64,000 bases of DNA, taken from positions 20,960,758 through 21,024,757 of the forward strand of contig CM072162.1 of the NCBI GenBank assembly GCA_036850595.1, read 5' to 3'. The stretch is from Rhyacichthys aspro. Taxonomy: Eukaryota; Chordata; Actinopteri; Gobiiformes; Rhyacichthyidae. This document shows, piece after piece, positions 11,801-23,800 of this stretch. The notes under the pieces are model-generated. The model was given only the letters and a program-made list of their open reading frames with translations, did no database searches and was not told where the DNA came from. Every line of letters begins with the position of its first letter. Within the stretch, counting starts at the first letter, position 1. The translations under genes were made by a program, and so were the position numbers.

Positions 11801-14800
11801 CTTACTTTGTTTGAGTGAACGCTGCTATAATGGGCACTAAATATGTCTCGGTTCACCTCCTGAACTCACAGTTTAATGAAAATGTGAATCCCAAGCAGAT
11901 TACAAATGTCTATAAGAAGGTCAGAGACTGGGGCAAAAACACCACGTAACTTTTAGCTTTTCTGAGAGCAAAAAAAACAACCAAAAACAATATTTTCCAT
12001 CATTAACCAGTAGCCAGAATTTGAGCAACATTCAACTAATATATTTTTATTTGGTGCAAACTAATTGTTACGTTTTTAATTTATGTTCCTGTCCAAACTG
12101 GAAACGGCTGTCTTCAAACAAAAGGAGGCTGGGATAACTCACTTTTTTCATTTTATTTGATTGTTTGAGTTTAAAGTAGATTTCAGTTCAATAATTTGGT
12201 TAATCCCATTTAAGAACCTACATATTCAAGACCAGACCAGGTACGTTTGACTCTGCAACAGGACCAACACCTTTCCAAAGTGCCTTAAAGACCTGTTTCT
12301 AGACCAAGGCCAGTCCACAACAACACTAGTTTCTCAGTAACTCGTGTTTTTTCCATCGGACCCTACAACCTCGTCCAACGCGATTACAACAAGACCAAAG
12401 TTCCTTAAGCTATCAAGCAATTACCACCTTTACAAACCCTTAACATTTATTCAAGAACTTAAGTAATAGCCCGAATATAAATTTTATTCCTTAATAATAA
12501 AGAGATTTCCAGATTCTATTAAACACTGAGGCCATTGTAAAGCTGGAAATAGACTTTAATGGCTTTTGAGATGTGGACAAACGGTGATTTTAATAGACAA
12601 ACAAGCCCGGACTTGTTTTGGGATTTGCCCAGTCATGCTCAGAGCAGCCGTGAATTTTCTCTCAAAACAAAACACAGCTCTCTGACGTGTTGTTTATGGG
12701 CAGCAGAGTGAGATGTAACCTTTACCACGGCCAACAAACACACTCTGTCTTATCTTTATGCAGTGATTGTGGCTGTTTAAAGCTCAGGGCATCCCTCTGA
12801 GGCTGAGATCATCCATTAACTACAGGTTTTACACGAAAGAGGTCAAGAGCGAGTGAATGAATTGTGGACTAAGAAACAGACTGAGATAGAAAAACGTTAA
12901 TTTTAAGCATTTCTGGTTCCCATTACTCACTGTCTTTATTTGAAGCTCGGTTATTGGAGAATTGTGTTAAAACAAACTGAATAAATTGTAATGTGTATAA
13001 ATATATGTGTTCAACATTGTGTAATTGCCTCAAAATACCAGTCCTCCACAGGAAAATGCAAGAAAAATACACATTTAACCCAATATGACCCAGAAAATGT
13101 TGTTTATGAAGCGGATAAACTGAGCACTGCTGAAGGAGAAGCACATTTACAATTTTCCATGAAGGCTTCAGACATTTATAAACTAATCTGATTCTGTTTT
13201 TATTTATTTTTTTTATGTAAACTCATCTCTGATCTGTTTCTACTGGTTCATAGGCAACAACATGTCCCTACAGGGCTACCGTAGATGCATCTGGAGACAA
13301 AGAAAACAATAATCCAGGGTGATGAATGAAATTAATAAGTTCTGTGGTACTTTAATGGCTGTTATCATCAGACTGTAGCTACGGCTAACTTTGTGTTGTG
13401 TTAACTCTGACCTTTTCTAAATATTGAATCACTTCTGGGTCACTCACTGCAGACTGCTCATTTCCAAAAACCAAATACCAGGCCGATCATCTGTCACTTA
13501 AGATCACACGGGGATGATTGACTGCTCCCTTAGGACCAGACTCATGGATGTATTGACTTCACTTTACGAGCTTCCAAACTCAGTCCATTTTACAAAGCGC
13601 AACTCCGTAGATAGTTTATGGGTAACATCACAGGTTAATTGTCCAGTATTTATCGATGAATGACCCAAATTCACACGTGAGCAATAGTTGATTCCGATGA
13701 AACCTGCTTTTAAACGTCGTGACTCAAACATTTTTCTAAATACAGTCATCACTGATTGCTCCATTGACACAAAAATAAAAAGGCCAAACCCTAACAAGGT
13801 CTATTACATGTTTGAATGATGACTTTACTGTAATTTAATGTTTATTCTTATTATTTACTCACTAAACTTTCTAATTATTGTCACTAAAAGGCACAGAGGT
13901 GAGGTTCTTGATGCTATTTTCTGCTTTTCTCTTCTCACTTATTTAAAAGTCCGTGCCCTCAACCTTTGCCATGTTTCTAAAAGTGTAATCCTATCAGTGC
14001 TACTTGATGACACTGTAACTGCGTTGACCTGTCCTTCCTTGTTTTCCTCCAGAGTCAAGTCTATGTCAGTCTTTATCCGTTGCTCTGTGGACCAGTGGAC
14101 AAACCAAACAGAGCCAGTGTTTGCTCTGCCTCCGGCTGCGACTATAGCTGGATTACTATCTTTAAATCAACAACATGTCATTATTCAACAGCAGCTGGAG
14201 TGACGCACTTTAAGAAATGAATAGATGAGATTTCAGGCAGCGAATGTATATGAATGAACCACAAAGTTTATCAGTTTGTTTGTCTTCAACTTTGCCGTTT
14301 AATAACCCAATTTGGCTTCGAGGTTACAGAACAGTAAAGATACACAGCAGCGTTCTCACTTCATGAATTTAAACATTGTATTTATCGTCTAAACTGCATT
14401 AAACACAAGCAGAACCTTTAGCCTCAAATATGGAGTCCCTGACTTATGGTAAACTGGCACAGCTTTATGGATTTAATGTTCAGAAAGATGGAAATAATCT
14501 ATAAAAGTGTAATGTTTACTGCAGCAGCTCTACCTCCAGCCTCTCACCTCCACAAACCAGGATTTATTTATTTATTTAATCTAAAAACGCATCTAAGTCT
14601 GCTTCAAAATACTGACCCGTACCGTGTCCATAGTGGAAACAAGGCTAATGTAATTATAACTGACTTTAAAACTGGAAACAGCTGCTGATGAGAAACACTG
14701 GCTTTGTGTCACTCTTTCTCCTCGACTCACGCTTGAGAAAATGTTGCTGTTCTGTTTCTCTTCTTTTGTGAATGTTTTGAACAAGGCCTTGGAGAAATAC

Positions 14801-17800
14801 AACATGATTTCTCTGCGTTTTCGGTCGTTCGTGACACGATGTATGCTGTAGATGAAGTCTGCTCGTCGGTGAGAATGACGGGTGACGGTTCAGACGAGTG
14901 AATAAGAGGCGAGCGCTGCCTTGGCCAGGAATGTCACAGTTCATTTACATGTCAGGGCCGATTTGGCTGTGAGTCGACTCTGTGTCAGGGCGACACCGCT
15001 GTTTAACTGGGGGTGTTTTTTTTTTAAACCAGAGCTAAAGGAAGGGTCTCATGTGAGCGGGGGGTGCTCCGGTGACCCAGTTCAGGAGCTGCAAACAGGC
15101 CAGGCCATGTGGAAAGAGACTGTTTTTACCCACGACACATGGGACGTTTACAAAGACGAGGAGCGAGAAATACAGATGCAATTACAGCTAATGTTAATAG
15201 AGTGATCCAGGTCATAGTTTACGCAAATAGTTTGAGAAGAGGGCATCTGGACTTGAGTTTTAAGGTAGAAACAAATCCAAATCTCAGTGAGTCAGTGTGT
15301 GGAGTCCAGAAAGTGTTTAAAATGATTCATGCAAAAGAAAATAAAAACCCTCCTGTATTCTAATGGCTGACTCACACTAGCTCCAGTTCATTTGTCATTT
15401 AGCTGCCATTTTCTGCCCAAATTATATTTATGCTGCTTTTCTCACACACACACACTTTTAAATGCTTTTATTTGGTGCATTGTCCTCTCACTTAAGTGTA
15501 TAAATGAGCAAAAATTCATTCAATAATCGTCCAAATCGATTAAACACTATGTGAATGTTGTATATGTGCGTGTATATAATAAATTGTGGCTGGACCCGCC
15601 TCTTTTTGTCGTGTATAACTCCAGAAGGTGGGGTTTGGAGCACATTAGTCAACTGTACTGTGCTTTAAGTTATTAAACATGTAGTGTGAGCACACCCTTA
15701 ATATAAGTAACTCTTCCCACTAGTTTATGAGCAATTTGTCGAGGTTCCTCATTCCTTTTGAAGCATAATAGATGACATTTTAGTTTTAGTCAATTATTAT
15801 TATTAAAAAGTCATTTGATTGGTGCCTTGTCATGCCATTTTTTACTAATTTTACTCAATAATAATTAATAACTGGGACCTTTAAACATATGTGTGTGTAC
15901 AACAGGTCCTTTTGTGCCAGTCCCAAGCCCAGATAAATAATAATCATTCACTGTGAATGAAAAAGAGCTAATCATTTACCGTCAACCCTGATTGGAATAG
16001 TGAAACATGTAAAATATTGTCGGCATTGGTACAAAATAAAAAGTGACTGTGCATAAAAAGGCAAACAAACAAATCCGAGGCCCTCCGTAGGAAATGAAAA
16101 ATACAAATCCTTACATAAATCCTTACATAATAAAGCACAAAGGCCCTTCTTGTAAAGATATACTGCCTTATTGTAAAGTTAGATTAATGCTAAAAACATA
16201 TATTCAGAGTTGTTCGATGCATGTGGCAAAAGTAATAACGTTAATACACAATTTGTCTTTAGTAACAGCGCAAATTAACCTTAAATATGGCTTCTCTCCA
16301 GCTCAGAAATTCATTTTTTTCAGTGTAATATTTCCAAAGTGAAACCACATGAAAAAAGGAGCCTCTGAAACACTGGGATGATCCGATGAGCTCACGAATA
16401 CAGCAGCTCTCTCTCACACATGGCTCTTGACTCTTCTCCAAACAAACTCCTGAGAGAAAACAGGTCTCACAGAGAAGGCCTCGCCCTGAGCCGAAAACCC
16501 TGAGCCTGGGTCACCTCACACCGGCTCCACGTGCCTGCCATAAACTATTCAAACACAAAGACAGTAGAAAAACAACAATTACAGCCACAATGAGAAGTAT
16601 GCCAGAAATGTTTGCGATGGGATGAATGTGGGCGGATCCCGTTCTGCCGGGAACGCAGAAACTGGGCCTACTAGGGTTCATGAGTCTGACCGGGGATCAT
16701 CAGAGAACAGTATCAGTGGATTAGGAACTGAAACTAATGTAGAAAACCTGAACCGGCACAAAAAACTATACGATGCTGATCAGTCTCAAGCACATCATGT
16801 AATACACTGAAAAAATCCAACTGTTTTTTTGTCATTTTTTAAGCATAAACTCACCCTTGAAGCAGTTGAATTAAACATCAAATATAGTTATTGTTGTCCA
16901 TTTAAACTCTAGTTAAAGGTGCTTTGTGTAACACTGAGTAGTGTACAGTTAAACAAGTGTGTCTGCATACCCTGACAACACCTGCTTGCCCTCTTGCCCT
17001 TCCTTAAGAAATCAAAACACACACGACCAGACTCTGGAACAGTTTTTCCTAAAAGCCATTCAGTCTCATATAATTCTCCCAAATTCACAGAAAGCTCTCT
17101 TTTTACAGTGTTTTTACTTTTTTTTATGCAAGTTGTTTACCTAATGTATGTGAATATGTGTTATATGTGTGTAAATCTGGATTAAGCAGCGTGGCAGGGG
17201 TAGTTATTTACATTTAATTCTGTTGTATTTTGATGCAAAGGCAATAGAGGCTTGTTTTCTTATCAACACATTGGTAAAAGCTGTATTTTATATTTTCAAA
17301 AGTGCAAAATAACACATTTGAGTGATCTTAAAAAAGGGAAACATTTATCCTTTGTTGAGAGAATGTTGCATTGTGGTTCTTTCTCAACAACTTTATGGAA
17401 AACAACCAGTCAGTTTAGAAACTTATACAAGAAATTTAGCAGTTTTAGTTTGCTCCCTCGTCAAAATAAAGTCCCACTGCACAGTTTTTAATTAAATCAC
17501 TTGTAAAAGGAGACATTAGTAATATTACTTCTTCCTATAACTGCTCAGAGCTGACAAACTGAGCACCACTGAAGGAGAAGCACATTCATGTCACTTTTTT
17601 TAACACATTGGGACATTTGTGAACTGAATTGATTTGTTTTCTAGAACTCAAGATGTGTTCATTTGATTTGTTTCCACTGAGTATGTCCCTGCAGGGCTAC
17701 CGTAGATCTTCACAGACTATGTGGATGTGGTTTACTCTGGGTGTGGTCTGTTTGTTGCAAAGATGACCCAATTATTTATAGATGTAAGATGATACAATAT

Positions 17801-20800
17801 GTGGTTAGGTTTAGTGTTTTGAGTTAAATATTATGTGAGTTGTTTGTCTGGATCATTGTTAGGATCACGTGTTTATGGTGTGATTACAAACTAGTCACTC
17901 ATTCACAATTTACTGTTTATCTCTTCCTGTCAACATAACACTGTTCCCAATGCTGTTTTGACACAGTACATGACATTTACTGCTTAAAATAACCACATCT
18001 AAGCAGAAAATAAATGATTTAAAGTCAAATGTAACATGGACATCCTGCAGTTTATGTCATTTATTGCTTGAACCTGTGCGAAACCTTCAGATCTTCAGGT
18101 CTATTGCAACACCAGTCTACTCTTAATTGGACTTATTCTTGTCAGTGTCTGTCGTTTGTGAGTCAGAGGGTCTCCAGAGGCAGACAGTGAGTAGGTGCAG
18201 CTCGTCTGAGGGTGGAGCAGTTCTGTGGTCGCACTGGTCTCTCACAGACACCCCACACTGTCTACTGTCGACTCTGAGAGAAGGTAAACAAGCAACAAAC
18301 ACACAGCCTCTCCAGGACTCTCTGTTACTGCTTTAAAGTAAAAGTCTTCGGGACAAACAATGGATAAGATTTCCTTAGAGGTAGTTTTGGGTGGATTGGA
18401 GATAAATACAAGCCTTTCCGATGGATTTTTCTAGGTTTATGAACCAAGAGAAAGCTGTGAAGTATGGGTAAATCCTCTCTGTAACACAAGTGATGTTTAT
18501 AAAATCACACCAAATAAACGAGCTCAGTTGAACCACAGTGAGCATCAGTTTGAGTCGCATTCATGTGAAAAATGAGAATACAAAAGCAGAATACAGTTTG
18601 GAGAGGTTTGTGGTGAAGAAAACTAGGACAACGTTGCAAAAAGTAGTTAAAAACACTTTATAATTTGCTAACAACAGATGTAGCCAAACCCAATGAATAG
18701 CATCCTACTGCTTTTATGAAATGATATTAAACACAACACAAAGTACTAAGGGTTACAGCTGGAGTTATTTACATCCTACAAAATAAAATCAAATAAAAAA
18801 ACATGCTGCTGCTTCAATGAACCCAGTCAAATCTTCCATTAAGTGTCTATTTCAGCTTTTTTCATCGATTTCTAGCTCTGAGTTCAGCGTCAGATTGATA
18901 TGATCCTGTAATTATCTGACTCTGAGCGACACAGAGTAACACACGTAAACAAAAAAACAGAAAGAGCAGTGTTTAGACTCATTTGTAACCAGTGAAAAAA
19001 CATATTATGGCTCAGACTGCCACTGAATATCATGTTTGTTAGTTAAACTTTAAAAGAAGAAGCTACTCTTCCATAGCTTCTGATGTGTTTTTGTTCTTAC
19101 TTCGTTGATATTTATTAATGACTCGATGATTCCTGTCGGGTTTATTCGCATTTAACTCTACAAATGTTGTCCAGTGTCAATGAAATCTCAAGAGAAAGAC
19201 TGTGGTTTTGTCTAAACTTTATGAAAAAATGGAAAGAGACTTTATCTTAATCCATGTGTGATCCCTGTCTAAACATAACATACAGTCCTTTTTACATGTT
19301 ACATTCCTTCTAGTCCTATTCTAAACACAACAAACTGTTAAAATACAGAATAACCAATACGTTCACATCTATAACATGAGCATGAGCCTATTTTTCCACT
19401 AAATTCTTTACATGTTACTTCATAGCCTCATGGAAACATACATCAAATACATTGAGCGATAGGCTTGAGTAACTATTCGTATCTCTCAGCGGTGGATTAA
19501 GAAAACAGACTTCACGCATGAGAAGACGACATGCTCTGCTCATTACAGACCCCTCCCACTCATCTTTCCATTGTTAAAACGGGAGGATGGGGACCTGACC
19601 GGGCCCCGTCTGGGACAGCAAAGTTTTCACAGCGCTCACGAGACCTCTGAGGCTCCACATACATCCAGCGGCCTTATAAGGATTTGGAGAGAAGCGATGG
19701 TGACTCACAGAGAGATACCGGGGCCAAGTCGATGTATATTTATGGATGTTTTCCCAAAAGAACAGAAGTAGAAGTCCACCAAATGTGGCCCTTCACTACA
19801 TTTAGAAGGTGATGTTTTGACACTAGGTTTTAATTGGATTTGAACATGTTTTAGATGGATTTGATTTTTGCAACAAAGATAAATAAAGTCTGTTCAAATC
19901 CAACAACAACCTGTTCAAATTCAACTAAAACTTCTTCAAAACCATCTAAAAACCTGTTCAAATCTAACTAAATTCTGTTCAAATCTGACTAAAACCTGTT
20001 CAAATTCAACTAAAACCTGTTCAAATCCATCAAAAACCTATTCAGATCCAACTAAAACCTGTTCAAATGCAACTAAAACCTGTTCAAATCTAACTAAATC
20101 CTGTTCAAATCTGACTAAAACCTGTTCAAATCCATCTAAAACCTGTTCAAATCCATCAAAAACCTTTTCAGATCCAACTAAAACCTGTTCAAATTCAACT
20201 AAAACCTGTTCAAATCCATCAAAAACCTTTTCAGATCCAACTAAAACATGTTCAAATCTGACTAAAACCTATGGAAATCCATCTAAAACCTGTTGAAATT
20301 CAACTAAAACATGTTCAGATCCAACTAAAATCTGTTGAAATCTGACTAAAACCTGGTAAAATCCAACTAAAACCAGTTTTCATGAAAGGAGGAAATTGTT
20401 TGTGCGATAATTTTCGTAAAACTCAAAAGAAGATGAAATCTCACATTCAACATTTAATAAAAGCTTCCAAATGCCACCATCTTCTGCCCCTGAAAGGATT
20501 CTTATTAACTTTCGCGGCCCCTCACCACTTTGAGTTTGACACCACTGGTTTAGTGAGACAATAAACAATGGAATATGAAGTACATCCTGTGTTTCCTGCA
20601 GCGTTAAAGCCATATGGTGCTTTCAAAATGGCACAAAAACACTTGACATAGTTCTTAAACCATGTGGACAAATAGGGGTTGAGTGAAGTTTGGGAGAAGA
20701 CTGAGTTGGGCCATTCAGACATAAATAGGCCAATAGTTGTGAATGCAATAGCGTTATAAGGGTAAGTACGGATCAGTTTGGTTCAGTTTCCACTTAGAGA

Positions 20801-23800
20801 CTGGTATTTTCACTCTGCTGGGTCCAGAGAGTCTGCTCCAGAAAAAGAAGAGCAGCAAAAGTTGTGTTTTATATGACTTTTTGTAAATATCCTGTAAATG
20901 TTGACGGCTGAGACTGTAGCGTGTCCCAAAACTCACATTAACAAAGTCGAAACATGGACTTTGTGATTAAAAAAGGGGTTTGTTTACTTGTTACGTGTCA
21001 AAATAAATGTAATAATGAACATAAAGAAGAGTAAATCCTGTCGTGAGGCTGGAGGTACAGCTGCTGCAGTCAAAATTAAACTGTTTCTGGTTTATTCACA
21101 GGTTTATGAACATTAAATTCAGAGCGCTGCACCAATTTCCCATAATTTAGGGGCTCACTATGTAATTCGACAAGTTCTTTTTGGGAAATGCAATGTTTTA
21201 AATCACAAAGCAAGAGCTGCACAACATCAACTCAAAGCAGAAACAGCTTTTGCAAATGCTAAATGCGAACACTATAGCTTAAAATAATACTGATAATAAC
21301 ACAAATTTTAGCGTGTTTTCTTTTGGAATGTGACTGTTTACCAATAATTAATTTTATGTTTTATGTTCTTCCTTTCTCTTCTCATTTTCAACCCAGTAAG
21401 GATTATTTTAGCTCCATATTTGGGACCAGGGGCCGGACTTACCTGCACTGACCCAACCTCTACCGAAACGCTCCAGTGGAAAAAGCCTATACTCTCCAAT
21501 GGTTAGTCACAAGTTTTGGCACAAATCAAAGGAAAATAGGACGCATTAAACAGGAACAGTCTCTCATCAATACTCCGTGAACTGGTATCGATAAACCACT
21601 TTAAATCCAGGAAAATAAACCTGGAGTCAGTACCAAAAATGAATCATCCACATAATATCAGCTAAAGCCATCATAGAGCCATTAACAGTGTGTTTTTACC
21701 TTTGTCATGGTCTGTCCTTATCATATCCATTAAGGAGTTCCCCAAAGAGTGCAAGCTGAAAGCGTCGAAGGGCCGGTTCCGGTCCTGCAACCAAGAAAAA
21801 CAGGAAGAGGATTAGCGTTCATTTGGTGGATTCGACATCAACAAAGCGTTAAGTGTGGCCACAGTCATTTCTAACCACACTTTGTTGTTTGTTGTTGAAA
21901 TTCTCGTTGCTCAAGGGCAGAGCTTTGGCAATACCCGCATGTAACGACAGCTTCCAGGTTTGTTAAAAAGGCAAAGGAGGCTGGGAAATATCGCTTTTCT
22001 AGAATAAGATGTTAGGATTCAGGATTATATGACTACAATCTGCTCAAACTGTGCCAGATCAGCTCAGACTAAAGACTAAAAGAGTTAAATACTGATGCAT
22101 AACTCACATGGGACTGTTAACTTTTCACAAATATCCTATTCTCAATATATATTTGTGTTGATGGCATGCTTTTCGGCTCCATTTGTGTTCAAACTGTGGC
22201 CTGAAAGTGGAGAATCTGTCAAATGATTAAAACAGGTGTTAGTTTTGTCGAAAGAACCATTAAAATAAATGTAACTCTGTTGTATTCATTTTCATGCTTC
22301 ATATTTTGGGTAAAAAGTTACACGGTGTTGCTTTTGAAATGTAATCTACTTGTGACTTGTTTTCCATTTCAGCTTTAAAACCGCATTTATATAAACTTAA
22401 CCACTTCTTCACCGTTGCACGAAGCCGAAGTTCAGGTTTAGTTCAAAATCTGGAGTTTTCTGGCTCTAGAAGCAAACCATTTTGTTCTTGGCCTCACCAT
22501 TTTGTCTCTTTTGGTTCAGAGAATACACTTTTTTATTACACTGTTTGAAAGTTTTTATGTTGGTTATATTTCATTTTTATTTGCTGCCATGGCATCTTTT
22601 TAATTTGAGTTACTGTTTCACATTTAACACTTAATCATTTCAAACATGATGAAATAGTTTTTACATTGGTCAGTGTTTGCCTCTAAAAATCACTTAATTC
22701 TTAAAACATTCTGTTTTTGGCTGTTACTGTTTTACTTCCTGTTTCTCTCCAAAGGTAGCCCCGCCCCCTTTTCACCCAGGTTAAATACTATTGGCCGTTC
22801 ACTGCACAGGAACACATTTATTAAGATTTAAACCTGAGTTAAGTGAGAAAGCTGATAACTAAAGGGACCTGGTTTGGATTTATTAAGGTTTTATCAACTC
22901 CAAACTCCAAACAAACCCTCGTAAAGCCCCAGTGTGAGCCTGAAGTACATCTGTGCCAAAGGTAAACCCTACAGTGGTCCGTCGCTGGGGGTTGGAGGCA
23001 GCTGTGTCCTGCGTCCGCTGCAGAAGCCAACGCCACATTGTTCGCAGACCACAGCTATTGTCGTCCGTTCGGCTGAGCATTCAAAAGCGTTATTGCCCCC
23101 ACACACACACCCAGCAGCGCCACGTAGATAAAAATCTGCCCAGTTGGTACAAATGGTTAAAACGCTGAGCTGTGAGTTTGCTCCACACTATCCCCGAGTC
23201 TCTGACACGAGTGGACGATAAAAAGGAGAGGACTTAAAGTAATAATATGTAAAGAAGACATGATACTTTGATTATTTATGGCAACATGGAGTCTGTGCAG
23301 TTGATGCTTTTGCTGAAACTGCAGCTCATCTTTCTGCAGGTCATAAAAAGAGTGCTTTTAAAAGTGAGCGCTGTGATTAGAAACAGACAAAGCCTTACGA
23401 TAAGCAGCGGAATACCTGTTTTTAATGAACACAGTCTGCTGAATAGGGTTAAAGGGTACAACATTTACAGCAAAACAGCTCAGAGAAGAGGAACTACAAC
23501 GGATAAGAGGTAAAATGAGAGAAGTTTAAGGTGCTGACAACCAACTTAACAAACTTTAAAACTCAAACAGGAGTGTATGGGGTCTCCGTGTCACAAAGAA
23601 ACTGAAAAATATTCCTAATACACAATATTCCACAGCAAGACAACATTTATGGAGCCATCTTATTTAGAACAAATGTTTGGGGGAGTTAGAAGTATAACAG
23701 AACACAACTGCAAATACAAAACATTAATTGAGCACACTGTAGATTTAGCAAAGTAAAGGTAAAATTATCTGAAACTAGAGGCAGGTGAACGTCAAGAGGT

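Larger units (their letters stand above)
5828..21699 (-). other. cpeb3 intron 2 (15.9 kb)
   Basis: It runs from the exon 2 donor at 21699 to the exon 3 acceptor at 5828. Apart from the separately listed repeats (6075-6700, 7519-8579, 10790-10935, 13104-13288, 14428-14560, 17536-17708, 19778-20547, 21040-21170), a CTG microsatellite and a relic exon extension, I see no gene. In mammals a self-cleaving HDV-like ribozyme lies in a CPEB3 intron; no comparable sequence was recognised here. GC-richer stretches at about 14820-15180 and 16360-16530 have no assigned role. Confidence 0.7.

Noticed and set aside
13838..14203. 121-codon open frame on the plus strand
   Set aside because: No recognisable domain, no splice context with either gene and ordinary intronic composition.
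19060..19090. Minus-strand peptide RSYGR, like the CPEB GRRRG micro-exon
   Set aside because: It lies between exons 2 and 3, which is the wrong order, is followed by a stop and lacks proper splice sites.
5828..21699. HDV-like self-cleaving ribozyme known from a mammalian CPEB3 intron
   Set aside because: I looked on the minus strand for the mammalian core and saw nothing similar. The mammalian ribozyme is thought to be mammal-specific; a structure-based search was not possible here.
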